A stretch of 64,000 nucleotides of DNA from Actinoplanes flavus (GCF_017592555.1 NZ_JAGFNS010000001.1:147561-211560), one strand, 5' to 3'; counted from the first letter of the stretch, positions 1-9,767 are shown. The notes: generated by a model from the letters alone, not told the origin. A program made the numbers and translations.

Positions 1-657
1 GTAGAACGGCACCTCCTCGCGGACGTGCCGCCGCGCCCGGGAGGCCCGCAGCTCACGCATCAGGTCGACGATGCGGTGCAGCTCGTCGGCCTCGAAGGCG
101 AGCATCCACTCGTAGTCGCCGAGCGCGAACGACGCGACCGTGTTGGCGCGGACGTCCGGGTAGCCGCGCGCCTGACGGCCGTGCTCGGCCAGCATCTCGC
201 GCCGCTCCGCGTCGGGCAGCAGGTACCACTCGTAGGAGCGGACGAACGGGTAGACACAGACGTACGGCCGGGGCTCCTCGTCGGCCAGGAAGGCCGGCAG
301 GTGGCTGCGGTTGAACTCGGCCGGACGGTGCAGCGCCATCTGCGACCAGACCGGCTCCAGGTGGCGGCCCAGCGCGGTCCGGCGGAACAGCCCGTAGGCG
401 TCCTGGAGCGCGTCGGACGAGCCGGAGTGCCACCACACCATGATGTCGGCGTCGGCGCGCAGGCCGGACACGTCGTAGGTGCCGCGGACCGTCACGTCCT
501 TGCCGGCCAGCTGCTCGAAGAGCGCGCCGACCTCGCCGGCCAGCTCGTCACGGAGTGCGGGCAGCGGCGCGGACACCCGGAACACCGACCACATGGTGTA
601 GCGGATGGTCGCGTTCAACTCGTTGATCCGCGCGGCGTTCGTCTGCTGTTCGCTCAT
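1..657 (-). CDS. hemQ: Coproheme decarboxylase HemQ (ChdC), 3' end cut by window edge
   Basis: HemQ is a chlorite-dismutase-family enzyme that decarboxylates coproheme to protoheme, the last step of the coproporphyrin-dependent haem pathway of Gram-positive bacteria. The visible 219 codons begin [20 protein letters not shown] and continue with TMWSVFRV, the VWWHSG segment and [11 protein letters not shown], all typical of actinobacterial HemQ (family length about 230 residues). The last few codons, including the stop, lie outside the window. The ATG overlaps the hemY stop codon in an ATGA, so the two are translationally coupled. Family assignment is secure; catalysis is inferred from the family. 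Confidence 0.9.
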   Translation of the reverse strand, partial: MSEQQTNAARINELNATIRYTMWSVFRVSAPLPALRDELAGEVGALFEQLAGKDVTVRGTYDVSGLRADADIMVWWHSGSSDALQDAYGLFRRTALGRHLEPVWSQMALHRPAEFNRSHLPAFLADEEPRPYVCVYPFVRSYEWYLLPDAERREMLAEHGRQARGYPDVRANTVASFALGDYEWMLAFEADELHRIVDLMRELRASRARRHVREEVPFY

Positions 658-2048
658 GCGATCTCCTTCAGGAACGTACTCACATCGTCCGCGGCGCGCT
701 CGCCGCTGGCCACGCACACCGGGATGCCGACACCGTCGAACGCCGCGCCGGCCAGCGCCAGCCCCTCCGGCAGCCCGGCCCGCGCCGCGGCGATCCGGTC
801 GGCGTGACCCGGCGCGTACTGCGGCAGGCCGCCGCCCCAGCGCTGCACCCACGTCGCCGCCGGAACCGGCAGACCCACCCCGAGCAGGTCGCTCAGCTCC
901 CGGTGGGCCACCTCCAGCAGCGCGGCGTCGTCGCGCTGCAGCCGCTCCTCCTCGCCGGACCGGCCGAGCGACACCCGGACGATCACCGGGCCCTCGTCGC
1001 GGGCCAGGTGCGGCCACTTGGCGGTGACGAAGGTGGCCGCCTTCACCAGCGTGCCCTCGCCCGGCGGCACCAGGAACCCGGAGAGGTCCGGCAGCTCGGT
1101 CCCGGCCGGCAGGGTCATCGCCGCGAGGGCGACGCTCGCGTAGTCCAGGGCGGCGACCGCGGTGGCCGGCTCCGGCGCGACCTCGCTCAGCAGCCGGGAC
1201 GCCGGCTTCGCCGGCAACGCCAGGATCACCGCGTCGAACTCCTCGGTCCGCGGCGCGGGCACCGGCCCGGAGACCACCTGCCAAAGACCCTTCCCGGTAC
1301 GGGTGAGCTCGCGCACCGGCGCACCGAGGCGGATCCGCGCCCCGCTCGCCGCGGCGGCGGCCTCGATCAGCCGGCTCATCCCGCCCTCGACCGCGGCGAA
1401 GACCGGCCGTCCGGGGACCCGGCGCCCGCGCGCCTGGGCGGCCCGGACCGCGCCGCGCAGCGTGTGCTCGGTCTCCGCGGTGTGTGCCAGCTGCGGCATG
1501 GTGACCCGCAGGGACAGCCGGTCGGCGCGGCCCGCGTAGACCCCGCCGAGCATCGGGTCGACCAGCCGGTCCACGACCTCGTCACCGAACCGCTCGCGGA
1601 CCAGGGCGCCGACCGCCACGTCGGCGCCGGGCGCCAGCAGGGGATGGCCGGTGTCCCGGTCGGCGTCGCTCGCCGGCAGCGCCACGCCGTCCAGCGTGGA
1701 CAGGTCACCGGGGACGCCGACCAGCGTGCCGCCGGGAACGGGAGCCAGACGGCCCCCGAAGGCCAGGGCGGCCGGACGGGCCGCCGGGTGCACCAGGGCG
1801 TCGCCGAGGCCGACCCGCCGGGCCAGGGCCACCGCCGCGGACTCGCCGCCGTCCGGCGCGCTGTTCAGGAAGGACTCGGCGCCGCGCTCGACCGTGCGCC
1901 CACCCAGCTCACCGGTGCTGAGCTTGCCGCCCGGGGCGGGGCCGCGCTCGTACACCACCACCTCGGCGCCCGGGTGGACATCCCGCAGGCGCACGGCGGC
2001 CGCCAGGCCGGCGATGCCGCCGCCGATGACCGCGATCCGCTTCCGCAC
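654..2048 (-). CDS. hemY: Protoporphyrinogen/coproporphyrinogen III oxidase
   Basis: FAD-dependent oxidase of 464 residues. It starts (GTG) with the dinucleotide-binding fingerprint [12 protein letters not shown] and an acidic YERG end of the second beta strand, and finishes with the second FAD-contact segment [18 protein letters not shown]. In Gram-positive bacteria this HemY/CgoX type oxidises coproporphyrinogen III to coproporphyrin III, which is metallated and then decarboxylated by HemQ. The gene sits between hemE and hemQ on the same strand, 94 bases after hemE and overlapping hemQ by 4 bases, so the three probably share a transcript. Substrate preference cannot be read from the sequence alone. 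Confidence 0.92.
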   Translation of the reverse strand: MRKRIAVIGGGIAGLAAAVRLRDVHPGAEVVVYERGPAPGGKLSTGELGGRTVERGAESFLNSAPDGGESAAVALARRVGLGDALVHPAARPAALAFGGRLAPVPGGTLVGVPGDLSTLDGVALPASDADRDTGHPLLAPGADVAVGALVRERFGDEVVDRLVDPMLGGVYAGRADRLSLRVTMPQLAHTAETEHTLRGAVRAAQARGRRVPGRPVFAAVEGGMSRLIEAAAAASGARIRLGAPVRELTRTGKGLWQVVSGPVPAPRTEEFDAVILALPAKPASRLLSEVAPEPATAVAALDYASVALAAMTLPAGTELPDLSGFLVPPGEGTLVKAATFVTAKWPHLARDEGPVIVRVSLGRSGEEERLQRDDAALLEVAHRELSDLLGVGLPVPAATWVQRWGGGLPQYAPGHADRIAAARAGLPEGLALAGAAFDGVGIPVCVASGERAADDVSTFLKEIA

Positions 2049-2142
2049 GCTTCACACACTCCCAGGTCGCGCCGGACCCCGGCCAGTGGGGTCCGGGTCT
2101 GTGACGTGAGCCTGCCGAGATCCGGCCCGGTCGCCCAGGGGC

Positions 2143-3177
2143 CTAGGACCCGGAGACCTCGTGAACCAGGGCGACCAGGCGGGTGAGGATGTCCGGGTCG
2201 GTCTCCGGCATCACGCCGTGGCCCAGGTTGAAGACGTGCCCGGGGGCGGCCTTGCCCTGGTCGAGGACCCGGCGGGTCTCCCGTTCCACCACGTCCCACC
2301 CGGCGAAGAGGATCGCCGGGTCCAGGTTGCCCTGCACCGCCCGGTCCGGGCCGATCCGCCGGGTGGCCTCGTCCAGCGGGGTCCGCCAGTCCACACCCAC
2401 CACGTCGGCGCCGGCCTCGCCCATCGCCTCCAGCAGCACCCCGGTGCCCACACCGAAGTGGATACGCGGCACCCCGGCGTCGATCAGGCCGTTCAGCACC
2501 GCGGCCGAGTGCGGCATGACGAACCGCCGGTAGTCGGCCTCGGACAGGGCGCCGGCCCACGAGTCGAACAGCTGCACGGCGCTCACCCCGGCGTCGATCT
2601 GCACCCGCAGGAACGTCAGCGTGATCTCGGCGAGCCGGGCCAGCAGGGCGTTCCACAGCTCGGGTGCGCCGTACATCATGGCCTTGGTCTTCAGATAGGT
2701 CCGTGACGGGCCGCCCTCGATCAGGTAGCTGGCCAGCGTGAACGGCGCGCCCGCGAAGCCGATCAGCGGCGTCGCGCCCAGCTCGGCGACCAGCAGCCGC
2801 ACCGCCTCGGTGACGAAGTCCACGTCGGCCGGGACGATCGGCCGCAGCCGGGCCAGGTCGGCCTCGGTGCGCACCGGCTCGGCCACCACCGGGCCGGTGC
2901 CGGCCACGATGTCGAGGTCGATGCCGGCCGCCGCGACCGGCACCACGATGTCGCTGAAGAAGATGGCCGCGTCCACGTTGTGCCGGCGGACCGGTTGCAG
3001 GGTGATCTCGGTGACCAGGTCCGGACGGCGGCACGACTCGAGCATGCCGACGCCCTGCCGGATCTTGCGGTACTCGGGCAGCGAGCGCCCGGCCTGCCGC
3101 ATGAACCACACCGGCGTGTGCGGGCCGGGCAGACCGCGACACGCCCGGACGAAGGGGGAATCCTGGAGAACCGTCAC
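2143..3177 (-). CDS. hemE: Uroporphyrinogen decarboxylase
   Basis: HemE converts uroporphyrinogen III to coproporphyrinogen III in the cytosol. The diagnostic N-terminal motif [16 protein letters not shown] and the second motif [17 protein letters not shown] are present; at 344 residues it has the usual family length. I chose the GTG at 3177 because it puts about 20 residues before PVWFMRQ, as in other actinobacterial HemE proteins. An upstream in-frame ATG at 3262 has a good purine-rich site but would add 28 residues and run into the start of the divergent gene. First gene of the hemE-hemY-hemQ unit. Confidence 0.93.
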   Translation of the reverse strand: MTVLQDSPFVRACRGLPGPHTPVWFMRQAGRSLPEYRKIRQGVGMLESCRRPDLVTEITLQPVRRHNVDAAIFFSDIVVPVAAAGIDLDIVAGTGPVVAEPVRTEADLARLRPIVPADVDFVTEAVRLLVAELGATPLIGFAGAPFTLASYLIEGGPSRTYLKTKAMMYGAPELWNALLARLAEITLTFLRVQIDAGVSAVQLFDSWAGALSEADYRRFVMPHSAAVLNGLIDAGVPRIHFGVGTGVLLEAMGEAGADVVGVDWRTPLDEATRRIGPDRAVQGNLDPAILFAGWDVVERETRRVLDQGKAAPGHVFNLGHGVMPETDPDILTRLVALVHEVSGS

Positions 3178-3259
3178 CGGGCCATGGTGCCACGCCAGTA
3201 CTCCGAGCGCGGCGGCGTGCCGACCCCGGACCACCGCTAGATCGGCATAGGCTTTCCCC

Positions 3260-3826
3260 ATGGCGTCCCCCTCCGCTGCCCCTGAGGCGTTCACCCGCGC
3301 CGTCGCCGGGCTGCGCGCGGATTCGCCGCGGCCGGAGATCCTGCTCGAGGAGATCGCCGCGCCCCAGCGGCTCGCGCCGTTCGCGTTCGCCCTCAGCGCC
3401 ACCGTGCTGCGCGGTGGTGACGAGGTGGCGAGCGGCCGGCTGATCCTGCTGCACGACCCGGCCGGGCACGAGGCCTGGCAGGGCGACCTGCGCCTGGTCA
3501 CGCTGATCACCGCGGAGCTGGAGGAGGACCTGGCCTCCGATCCGCTGCTCTCGGCGGTGGCGTGGACCTGGCTGATTGACGGGCTGGAGCAGCACGCGGC
3601 GGCGTACACGGCGATCGGCGGCACGGTCACGCAGACCGCGTCCACCCGGTTCGGTGAGCTGGCCGGCCCGGCCCCGACCGCCGACCTGGAGGTGCGCGCC
3701 TCCTGGACACCCACCTCCACCGATTTCGGCGCCCATCTGTACGGCTGGTGCGCGATGCTGGCCTCGACGGCCGGCCTGCCGCCGCCCGGCGTGGCCTCCC
3801 TCACCGACCGTCACCTGCACGCCTGA
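3260..3826 (+). CDS. DUF3000 family protein
   Basis: A 188-residue cytosolic protein that matches the actinobacteria-specific DUF3000 family: [21 protein letters not shown] near the start, [19 protein letters not shown] and the Trp-rich [13 protein letters not shown]. No catalytic motif is evident and the function is unknown. It sits between hemE and rnd exactly as its mycobacterial counterpart (Rv2680) does. The hexamer TAGGCT at 3248-3253 lies 6 bases before the ATG and there is no ribosome-binding site, so the mRNA is probably leaderless. It is convergent with the protease gene, with a hairpin terminator between them. Confidence 0.85.
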   Translation: MASPSAAPEAFTRAVAGLRADSPRPEILLEEIAAPQRLAPFAFALSATVLRGGDEVASGRLILLHDPAGHEAWQGDLRLVTLITAELEEDLASDPLLSAVAWTWLIDGLEQHAAAYTAIGGTVTQTASTRFGELAGPAPTADLEVRASWTPTSTDFGAHLYGWCAMLASTAGLPPPGVASLTDRHLHA

Positions 3827-3829
3827 GCG

Positions 3830-3855
3830 GCTCCGGCCGGTTTCCCGGCCGGAGC
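3830..3855. terminator. Bidirectional hairpin terminator between DUF3000 gene and protease gene
   Basis: An 11-bp perfect stem, GCTCCGGCCGG paired with CCGGCCGGAGC around a TTTC loop, lies in the 33-base gap between two convergent stop codons. There is no clear U-tract on either side, as is usual for actinobacterial terminators. Confidence 0.7.
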
Positions 3856-3859
3856 GGCC

Positions 3860-4888
3860 TCAGCCGTTGCCGCAGGCGCCGAGGGTCTGGCAGGCGGTCT
3901 CGATCGGGATCGCCAGGCCGATGCCCTCGGCGTCCCGCGCCTTCGCGGTGGCCAGCCCGACCACCTTCTTGCTGGAGTTGACCACCGGGCCGCCGGAGTT
4001 GCCCGGGTTGATCGGGGCGTCGAACTGGATGGTCGGCCCGTCCTCGGCGCCCGGCCGGTACGCGCTGATCACGCCGGTGGTGACCGAGTCCTCGAGGCCG
4101 AGCGGCGCGCCGACGACCATCACCTGCTGACCGGGCTTCACCTCGTCGGCGGCCACACCGAGCGGGGTGATGTCGGCGTTGGTACGCAGCAGCGCCAGAT
4201 CCCGCCCCTGGCTCACCTTGACGATCGTCGCGTCGATCCGGGTGTTGCCACGTTCCAGCGACACCGCACGGTCGCCGCCGCTCCACACCTCCTCCACCAC
4301 GTGGAAGTTGGTGAACAGGTTGGTCCGCCCGTTCGCCTGGCCGACCGCGAACGCCGTACCGGTGAAGTCGCCGGCCCGGACCCGGAACACGCTGGGCAGC
4401 ACGCTCTTCGCGATGCCCTCCGGGTCGAAGACCGTGGCCAGCTGCTTCTCCAGCTCCTGGCTGCGGCCCTGCTCGGCGTTGACGGCGGTGGCCAGGTCGT
4501 TGCTGCTCCGGATCATGGTCTCCACCCGGAACGCCTGCCAGCCGGTGACCAGCAGCAGCGCCGCGACCAGGCCGATGACGATCATGCGGCCCCGGGTGCG
4601 CTTCGGAGCGGGCGCCGGCGCCGGCTGCTCGTAGACCGGCTGTTCATAGACCGGCTGCTCGTAGACCGGCTGCTGCGGCGTCTCGTAGACCGGCTGACTC
4701 CACTGCGGCTGCTGCGGCGCCCACTGCTGCTGCTGTTGCTGCTGACCCCACGGGTCGTAGGCGGGTTGCTGTTGCTGCTGCTGGGGCTGCTGGTTCCAGG
4801 ACCGGTCGTCCTCCCAGCCCCATTCCTGAGCGCGCCGGTGCCCGCCTGATCCGTTGGCGGGCGTGAAGGGTTCGAATGGTGCGGTCAT
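3860..4888 (-). CDS. Membrane-anchored trypsin-like (S1C/HtrA-type) serine protease with Gln-rich cytoplasmic tail
   Basis: A 342-residue protein. Residues 1-105 form a disordered Gln/Pro/Tyr-rich tail with runs of glutamine and repeated PVYEQ units. One transmembrane helix follows (MIVIGLVAALLLVTGWQAF), then an extracytoplasmic trypsin-fold domain with His in TNFHVVEEV, Asp in RDLALLRTNAD and the nucleophile in PINPGNSGGPVV. Unlike DegP/HtrA there is no PDZ domain after the protease. It probably cleaves surface or misfolded envelope proteins; the substrate is unknown. The start ATG follows a GGGGAGG site. It lies convergent to DUF3000 and divergent from rnd, and is not part of the conserved mycobacterial order. 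Confidence 0.85.
   Translation of the reverse strand: MTAPFEPFTPANGSGGHRRAQEWGWEDDRSWNQQPQQQQQQPAYDPWGQQQQQQQWAPQQPQWSQPVYETPQQPVYEQPVYEQPVYEQPAPAPAPKRTRGRMIVIGLVAALLLVTGWQAFRVETMIRSSNDLATAVNAEQGRSQELEKQLATVFDPEGIAKSVLPSVFRVRAGDFTGTAFAVGQANGRTNLFTNFHVVEEVWSGGDRAVSLERGNTRIDATIVKVSQGRDLALLRTNADITPLGVAADEVKPGQQVMVVGAPLGLEDSVTTGVISAYRPGAEDGPTIQFDAPINPGNSGGPVVNSSKKVVGLATAKARDAEGIGLAIPIETACQTLGACGNG
4625..4790. repeat. Imperfect repeats encoding poly-Gln and PVYEQ units
   Basis: CTG/TTG-rich trinucleotide runs encode two glutamine tracts of 6 and 7 residues. Four near-identical copies of a 15-18 base unit (CTCGTAGACCGGCTG) encode tandem Tyr-Glu-Gln-Pro repeats in the cytoplasmic tail of the serine protease. 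Such tracts are prone to length change by slippage. Confidence 0.75.
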
Positions 4889-5032
4889 CCGGCGCGGCCT
4901 CCCCGGGTCTCGGCGCTGCGACAGGTGGTACGGACCGGAGCGCTGAACGGATGAACTTCGCACGAGATCAAGAATCGACGCGCCGGACCCCGGCTGCGCA
5001 CGCCAAGGGTGCCACCCCCGTACGGTTACGGA

Positions 5033-6352
5033 GTGACCGACGAAGCACCCCTGCGCCGTCGGGACTCGCCGGACACGGCAGGAGACGGACCGCACCCAGT
5101 GCCGCCCGGCCCGCACGCCGGCGGTCCCGAGGGCGGCCCCGAGGAACCCCGACCCGCGACACCGCTGACCGCACCCCGCGAGGGCACGCCCCGCCCGGTG
5201 GAGACCGAGGCCGAGCTGGCCGAGATCGTCTCCCGGATGGCGGCGGGCAGCGGCCCGGTCGCCGTGGACGCCGAGCGCGCCTCCGGGTACCGCTACACCC
5301 AGCGCGCCTACCTGGTGCAGCTGCGCCGGGCCGGGTCCGGCACCGTGCTGCTGGACCCGCTCCCCCTCGACGATCTGCGCACCCTGGACCTCGCCCTCGC
5401 CGACACCGAGTGGGTGCTGCACGCCGCCAGCCAGGACCTGCCCTGCCTGGCCGAGCTGGGGATGCGACCACGCCGGCTGTTCGACACCGAGCTGGCGGCC
5501 CGGCTGGCCGGCTTCGAACGGGTCGGTCTCGCCGCGCTGACCGAGCAGCTGCTCGGCTACTCGCTGGAGAAACACCACTCGGCGGCGGACTGGTCGACCC
5601 GGCCGCTGCCGGAGTCCTGGCTGACGTACGCGGCACTCGACGTGGAGCTGCTCACCGACCTGCGCGACGTGCTCGCCGCCGAGCTGGAGCAGCAGGGCAA
5701 GACGGCGTGGGCGGCCGAGGAGTTCGCCGCGCTGGTGGCCGGCGCGGACCGCCCGCCGCGGGTGCGCCCCGATCCGTGGCGGCGCACCTCGGGCATCCAC
5801 CGGGTGCGCGGCGCCCGCGCCCAGTCCCGGGTCCGCGCGCTCTGGTACGCCCGCGACGGCGTGGCGGCCCGCCGGGACTCGGCGCCGGGCCGGGTGCTGC
5901 CCGACTCGGCGATCGTGGCGGCGGCCGAGGCCGACCCGAAGGACGAGCGCACCCTGCTCGGCATCCCCGGTTTCGGCGGCCGCTCGGTGCGCCGGCTGGC
6001 CCGGATCTGGCTGGACGCACTGGACCAGGCGCGGTCCCTGCCGGACGACGCGCTGCCGGTGAACCAGCCGGTGGACGGGCCGCCCCCGCCGCACCGCTGG
6101 GCCGAGCGCGACCCGATCGCGGCGGCCCGGCTGGCCCGGTGCCGGCAGATCGTGGTGGGCACCGCCGAACGGCACAACCTCCCGCCGGAGAACCTGGTCA
6201 GCCCGGACTTCGTCCGCCGGCTCGCCTGGTCCCCGCCGGACGAGATCACGTCCCGCACGGTGGGTGACACGCTGCTCGGCTTCGGCGCCCGCAACTGGCA
6301 GGTGGTCCTGCTGGCCGACGACCTCGCCGAGGTCCTCCCCGAATCCTCCTGA
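5033..6352 (+). CDS. rnd: Ribonuclease D family 3'-5' exonuclease
   Basis: A 439-residue RNase D-type exoribonuclease acting on structured RNA 3' ends. The DEDD exonuclease domain is visible: VAVDAERASGYRY holds the first Asp/Glu pair, LHAASQDLPCLAELG the middle Asp, and TYAALDVELLTDL the last Tyr and Asp. A C-terminal HRDC-type helical region follows (ERDPIAAARLARCRQIV onwards). I prefer GTG 5033 because TACGGT at 5021-5026 precedes it by 6 bases, a leaderless layout; GTG 5009 is the alternative and would add 8 residues. It corresponds to mycobacterial Rv2681, next to DUF3000. Confidence 0.88.
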   Translation: MTDEAPLRRRDSPDTAGDGPHPVPPGPHAGGPEGGPEEPRPATPLTAPREGTPRPVETEAELAEIVSRMAAGSGPVAVDAERASGYRYTQRAYLVQLRRAGSGTVLLDPLPLDDLRTLDLALADTEWVLHAASQDLPCLAELGMRPRRLFDTELAARLAGFERVGLAALTEQLLGYSLEKHHSAADWSTRPLPESWLTYAALDVELLTDLRDVLAAELEQQGKTAWAAEEFAALVAGADRPPRVRPDPWRRTSGIHRVRGARAQSRVRALWYARDGVAARRDSAPGRVLPDSAIVAAAEADPKDERTLLGIPGFGGRSVRRLARIWLDALDQARSLPDDALPVNQPVDGPPPPHRWAERDPIAAARLARCRQIVVGTAERHNLPPENLVSPDFVRRLAWSPPDEITSRTVGDTLLGFGARNWQVVLLADDLAEVLPESS

Positions 6353-6439
6353 GGGCTGTCCCGGGGCGTCCGAGACGGCCCCGGGATCCGGCCGGCCTCG
6401 AGGTGTGACCTTTTCCCGGTGGGCCTGGCAGCTACTAGT

Positions 6440-6455
6440 TACTGGCGAGTAGCAT
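6440..6455 (+). promoter_or_regulatory. Palindromic operator overlapping the fadAB promoter
   Basis: A perfect palindrome TACT-GGCG-AGTA spans 6440-6451, inside a wider GCTACT (6431-6436)/AGTAGC (6448-6453) inverted repeat. Its right half overlaps a -10 hexamer TAGCAT at 6450-6455, about 40 bases before the fadA start. The position suits a repressor; TACT/AGTA dyads of this kind are typical of TetR-family fatty-acid regulators, which is an inference. Confidence 0.55.
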
Positions 6456-6495
6456 TGCCGACACATTTGGGTTCACGCCCGCAAGGAGGCTTGCT

Positions 6496-7692
6496 GTGCC
6501 CCGTGAAGTACGCGAGGTCGTCTTCGTCGACGGCGTCCGCACCCCGTTCGGCAAGGCGGGCGGCATGTATGCCGAGACCCGCGCCGACGACCTGGTGATC
6601 CGCTGCATGCGAGAGCTGCTGAAGCGGAACCCCAACCTCCCGCCGGAGAAGGTGGAGGAGGTCGCGATCGCGGCCACCACCCAGATCGGCGACCAGGGCC
6701 TGACGCTCGGCCGGACCGCCGCGCTGCTCTCCGGCCTGCCGAAGACCACCCCCGGCTACTCCGTCGACCGGATGTGCGCGGGCGCCATGACCGCGGTGAC
6801 GAATGTCGCCGGCGGGATCGCGATGGGCGCGTACGACATCGCCATCGCCGGCGGCGTCGAGCACATGGGCCGCCACCCGATGGGCGAGGGCGTCGACCCC
6901 AACCCGCGGATCCTGGCCGAGAAGCTGGTCGACCCGTCCGCCCTGGTGATGGGCTCGACGGCGGAGAACCTGCACGACCGCCTGCCGCACATCACGAAGG
7001 AGCGGGCCGACGCGTACGGCCTCAACTCCCAGATCAAGACCGCCAAGGCGTACGCCGACGGCAAGATCCAGCCGGACCTGGTGCCGGTCGCCATCCGCTC
7101 CGCCGAGCTGGGCTGGGGCCTGGCCACCGTCGACGAGGCCCCGCGCCAGACGTCGCTGGAGAAGCTGGCCACCCTGAAGACCCCGTTCCGTCCGCACGGC
7201 CGGGTCACCGCCGGTAACGCGGCCGGCCTCAACGACGGCGCCACCGCGGCCATCCTGGCCGACGAGGCGACCGCCCGTGAGCTGGGCCTGCCGGTCGCCA
7301 TGCGGATGGTGTCCTACGCGTTCGTCGGCGTGGAGCCGGAGATCATGGGCTACGGCCCGGTCCCGGCGACCGAGAAGGCCCTCAAGAAGGCCGGCCTGAC
7401 GATCGACGACATCGGCCTGTTCGAGCTGAACGAGGCGTTCGCCGTGCAGGTGCTCGCCTTCCTCGACCACTACGGCATCGCCGACGACGACCCGCGGGTC
7501 AACCCGTGGGGCGGCGCGATCGCCATCGGTCACCCGCTGGCGTCCTCGGCCATCCGCCTGATGACCCAGCTCGCCCGGCAGTTCGCCGAGCGGCCCGACG
7601 TCCGCTACGGGATCAACGCGATGTGCATCGGCATCGGCATGGGCGGCACCGTTATCTGGGAGAACCCGTATTGGGAAGGCGCGGCCAAGTGA
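6496..7692 (+). CDS. fadA: Acetyl-CoA acyltransferase (3-ketoacyl-CoA thiolase)
   Basis: A 398-residue degradative thiolase that cleaves 3-ketoacyl-CoA with CoA, the last step of beta-oxidation. The nucleophilic Cys94 lies in DRMCAGAMTAV, the catalytic His in GGAIAIGHPLASSAIRL and the second Cys in AMCIGIGMGG. The GHP segment is followed by LASSA rather than the more usual LGxSG, a small variation. The GTG start has a strong AAGGAGG site 7 bases upstream. It overlaps the following multifunctional gene by 4 bases (GTGA), so the pair encodes a two-subunit beta-oxidation complex. A palindromic operator sits at its promoter. Confidence 0.93.
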   Translation: MPREVREVVFVDGVRTPFGKAGGMYAETRADDLVIRCMRELLKRNPNLPPEKVEEVAIAATTQIGDQGLTLGRTAALLSGLPKTTPGYSVDRMCAGAMTAVTNVAGGIAMGAYDIAIAGGVEHMGRHPMGEGVDPNPRILAEKLVDPSALVMGSTAENLHDRLPHITKERADAYGLNSQIKTAKAYADGKIQPDLVPVAIRSAELGWGLATVDEAPRQTSLEKLATLKTPFRPHGRVTAGNAAGLNDGATAAILADEATARELGLPVAMRMVSYAFVGVEPEIMGYGPVPATEKALKKAGLTIDDIGLFELNEAFAVQVLAFLDHYGIADDDPRVNPWGGAIAIGHPLASSAIRLMTQLARQFAERPDVRYGINAMCIGIGMGGTVIWENPYWEGAAK

Positions 7693-9749
7693 TCGAGAAC
7701 CCGAACGAGGTAGTCACCAAGGCGATCCTCCGCCTGGTCCAGGTCCCCGGTCTGGCGAAGCCCGCGGCCCTGATCACGCTGGACAACGGTTTCGACTACA
7801 AGAAGCCGAACAGCTTCGGCCCGGGCGGCCTGACCTCGCTGGACGAGGCGATCACCGCGGCCACCGAGGCGAACCCGTCGTTCATCGCGGTGACCGGCAA
7901 GCCGTACATCTTCTGCGTCGGCGCCGACATCACCGGCATGCCGCTGATCAACTCGCGTGAGCAGGCCCTGGCGCTCGGCGAGCTGGGCCACCGGGTCTTC
8001 GCCCGTCTCCGGAACAGCGAGATCCCGACCTTCGCGTTCGTGAACGGCGCGGCCATGGGCGGCGGCCTCGAGGTGGCGCTGCACTGCCACTACCGGACCG
8101 TCTCCACCGGCGCGGCGGCGCTCGCCCTGCCCGAGGTCGCGATCGGCCTGATCCCCGGCTGGGGTGGCTCGCAGATCCTGCCGAACCTGATCGGCATCAT
8201 CAACGCGGCCACGGTCATCCTCCAGAACCCGCTGACCCAGAAGCAGCTGCGGCCGAAGCAGGCCAAGGAGATGGGTGTCGCCGACGCCCTCTTCGAGGCG
8301 GCCGACTTCCTGGAGGACTCGCTGGCCTGGGCGGCCGGCGTGGTCAACGGTGACATCATCGTCGAGCGGCCGGAGATCGACCGCAAGGACTGGGACGGCG
8401 TCCTGGAGTTCGTCAAGGCCATGCTGGACGAGAAGCTGCACGGCGCGGTCCCGGCCGCCAACAAGGCCGTCGAGCTGCTCGCCCTGGCCAAGACCGCGTC
8501 CTTCGAGGACGGCACCGCGGCCGAGACCGAGGCCCTCGCCGACCTGATCATGGGTGACGAGGCGCGTGCCAGCCTCTACTCCTTCGACCTGGTCCAGCGC
8601 CGGGCCAAGCGCCCGGTCGGCGTGCCGGACAAGTCGCTGGCCCGCAAGGTCACCAAGGTCGGCATCATCGGCGCCGGCCTGATGGCCTCCCAGCTGGCCC
8701 TGCTGTTCCTGCGCCGCCTCCAGGTCCCGGTGGTCCTCACCGACCTGGACCAGGAGCGGGTCGACAAGGGCGTGGCCTACGTCCACGGCGAGATCGACAA
8801 GCTGGTCGCCAAGAAGCGCATGGACGAGGGCACCGCCGCCAAGCTGCGCCTGCTCGTCAGCGGCTCGGTCGACAAGTCCGTCTTCGCCGACGCCGACTTC
8901 GTGATCGAGGCGGTCTTCGAGAACCTCGACCTGAAGAAGCAGATCTGGGCCGAGTTCGAGAAGATCGTCAAGCCCGAGGCGATCCTCGCGACCAACACCA
9001 GCTCGCTGTCCATCACCGAGATGGCCGCCGAGCTGGAGCACCCGGAGCGGGTCGTCGGCTTCCACTTCTTCAACCCGGTCGCGGTCCTCCCGCTCCTGGA
9101 GATCATCCGGGGCGAGCAGACCGACGACGCCACCCTCGCCACCGCGTTCGAGGTCGGCAAGACCCTGAAGAAGTCGTCGGTGCTGGTCAAGGACGCCCCG
9201 GCGTTCGTGGTCAACCGCCTGCTCACCCGGGTCACCAGCGAGATCTTCCAGGCCGTCGACGCCGGCACCCCGCTGGACGTGGTGAACGTGGCGATGGACC
9301 CGCTGGGCCTGCCGATGCGCCCGATCGCCCTGCTCCAGCTGGTCGGCCCGGCCGTGGCCTACCACGTGGGCGAGACGCTGCACGCGGCGTTCCCGGACCG
9401 CTACGTCGACTCGCCGAACCTCAAGCGCATCGTCGACAGCAAGCTGCCGGTGATGGTCGACAAGGAGATCAACCCCGAGGTGATCAAGCTCCTCGAGGTG
9501 GGCGACGCTCCGCTGACCGCCGACGAGGTCCGCCAGAAGGCGCTCGACGGCCTGGCCGAGGAGATCCGGATCATGCTCGACGAGGGCGTGGTCGCGGAGG
9601 CGCAGGACATCGACCTGTGCATGATCCTGGGCGCCGGCTACCCGTTCCACCTGGGTGGCGTCACGCCGTACCTGGACCGCAGCGGCACCGCCGAGCGGGT
9701 CACCGGCAAGCGCTTCCTGCCGGACGGCGTGGCCAACGTCCGCTCCTGA
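7689..9749 (+). CDS. fadB: Fatty oxidation complex alpha subunit: enoyl-CoA hydratase / 3-hydroxyacyl-CoA dehydrogenase
   Basis: A bifunctional protein of 686 residues. Residues 1-300 are a crotonase domain (CVGADITGMPL, NGAAMGGGLEVALHCHY, PEVAIGLIPGWGGSQ). The rest is an NAD-dependent dehydrogenase with the Rossmann motif VGIIGAGLMASQLA, ATNTSSLSITEMA, the catalytic-His segment VGFHFFNPVAVLPLLEI and KDAPAFVVNRLL. It carries out the hydration and second oxidation steps of beta-oxidation and passes 3-ketoacyl-CoA to FadA. The GTG start overlaps the thiolase stop. A 12-bp terminator hairpin follows 18 bases after its stop, ending the two-gene operon. Confidence 0.93.
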   Translation: MIENPNEVVTKAILRLVQVPGLAKPAALITLDNGFDYKKPNSFGPGGLTSLDEAITAATEANPSFIAVTGKPYIFCVGADITGMPLINSREQALALGELGHRVFARLRNSEIPTFAFVNGAAMGGGLEVALHCHYRTVSTGAAALALPEVAIGLIPGWGGSQILPNLIGIINAATVILQNPLTQKQLRPKQAKEMGVADALFEAADFLEDSLAWAAGVVNGDIIVERPEIDRKDWDGVLEFVKAMLDEKLHGAVPAANKAVELLALAKTASFEDGTAAETEALADLIMGDEARASLYSFDLVQRRAKRPVGVPDKSLARKVTKVGIIGAGLMASQLALLFLRRLQVPVVLTDLDQERVDKGVAYVHGEIDKLVAKKRMDEGTAAKLRLLVSGSVDKSVFADADFVIEAVFENLDLKKQIWAEFEKIVKPEAILATNTSSLSITEMAAELEHPERVVGFHFFNPVAVLPLLEIIRGEQTDDATLATAFEVGKTLKKSSVLVKDAPAFVVNRLLTRVTSEIFQAVDAGTPLDVVNVAMDPLGLPMRPIALLQLVGPAVAYHVGETLHAAFPDRYVDSPNLKRIVDSKLPVMVDKEINPEVIKLLEVGDAPLTADEVRQKALDGLAEEIRIMLDEGVVAEAQDIDLCMILGAGYPFHLGGVTPYLDRSGTAERVTGKRFLPDGVANVRS

Positions 9750-9767
9750 TCAGGTAACTCCTTCGGA

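Noticed and set aside
3178..3262. An upstream ATG (3262) for hemE with a good purine-rich site
   Set aside because: It would add 28 residues not seen in HemE proteins and overlap the divergent DUF3000 start; the purine run is explained by DUF3000 codons.
7605..9650. A 681-codon open frame on the minus strand opposite fadB
   Set aside because: The translation is compositionally biased (Asp, Leu, Val, Gly, Arg) with no recognisable domain; fadB explains the locus fully.
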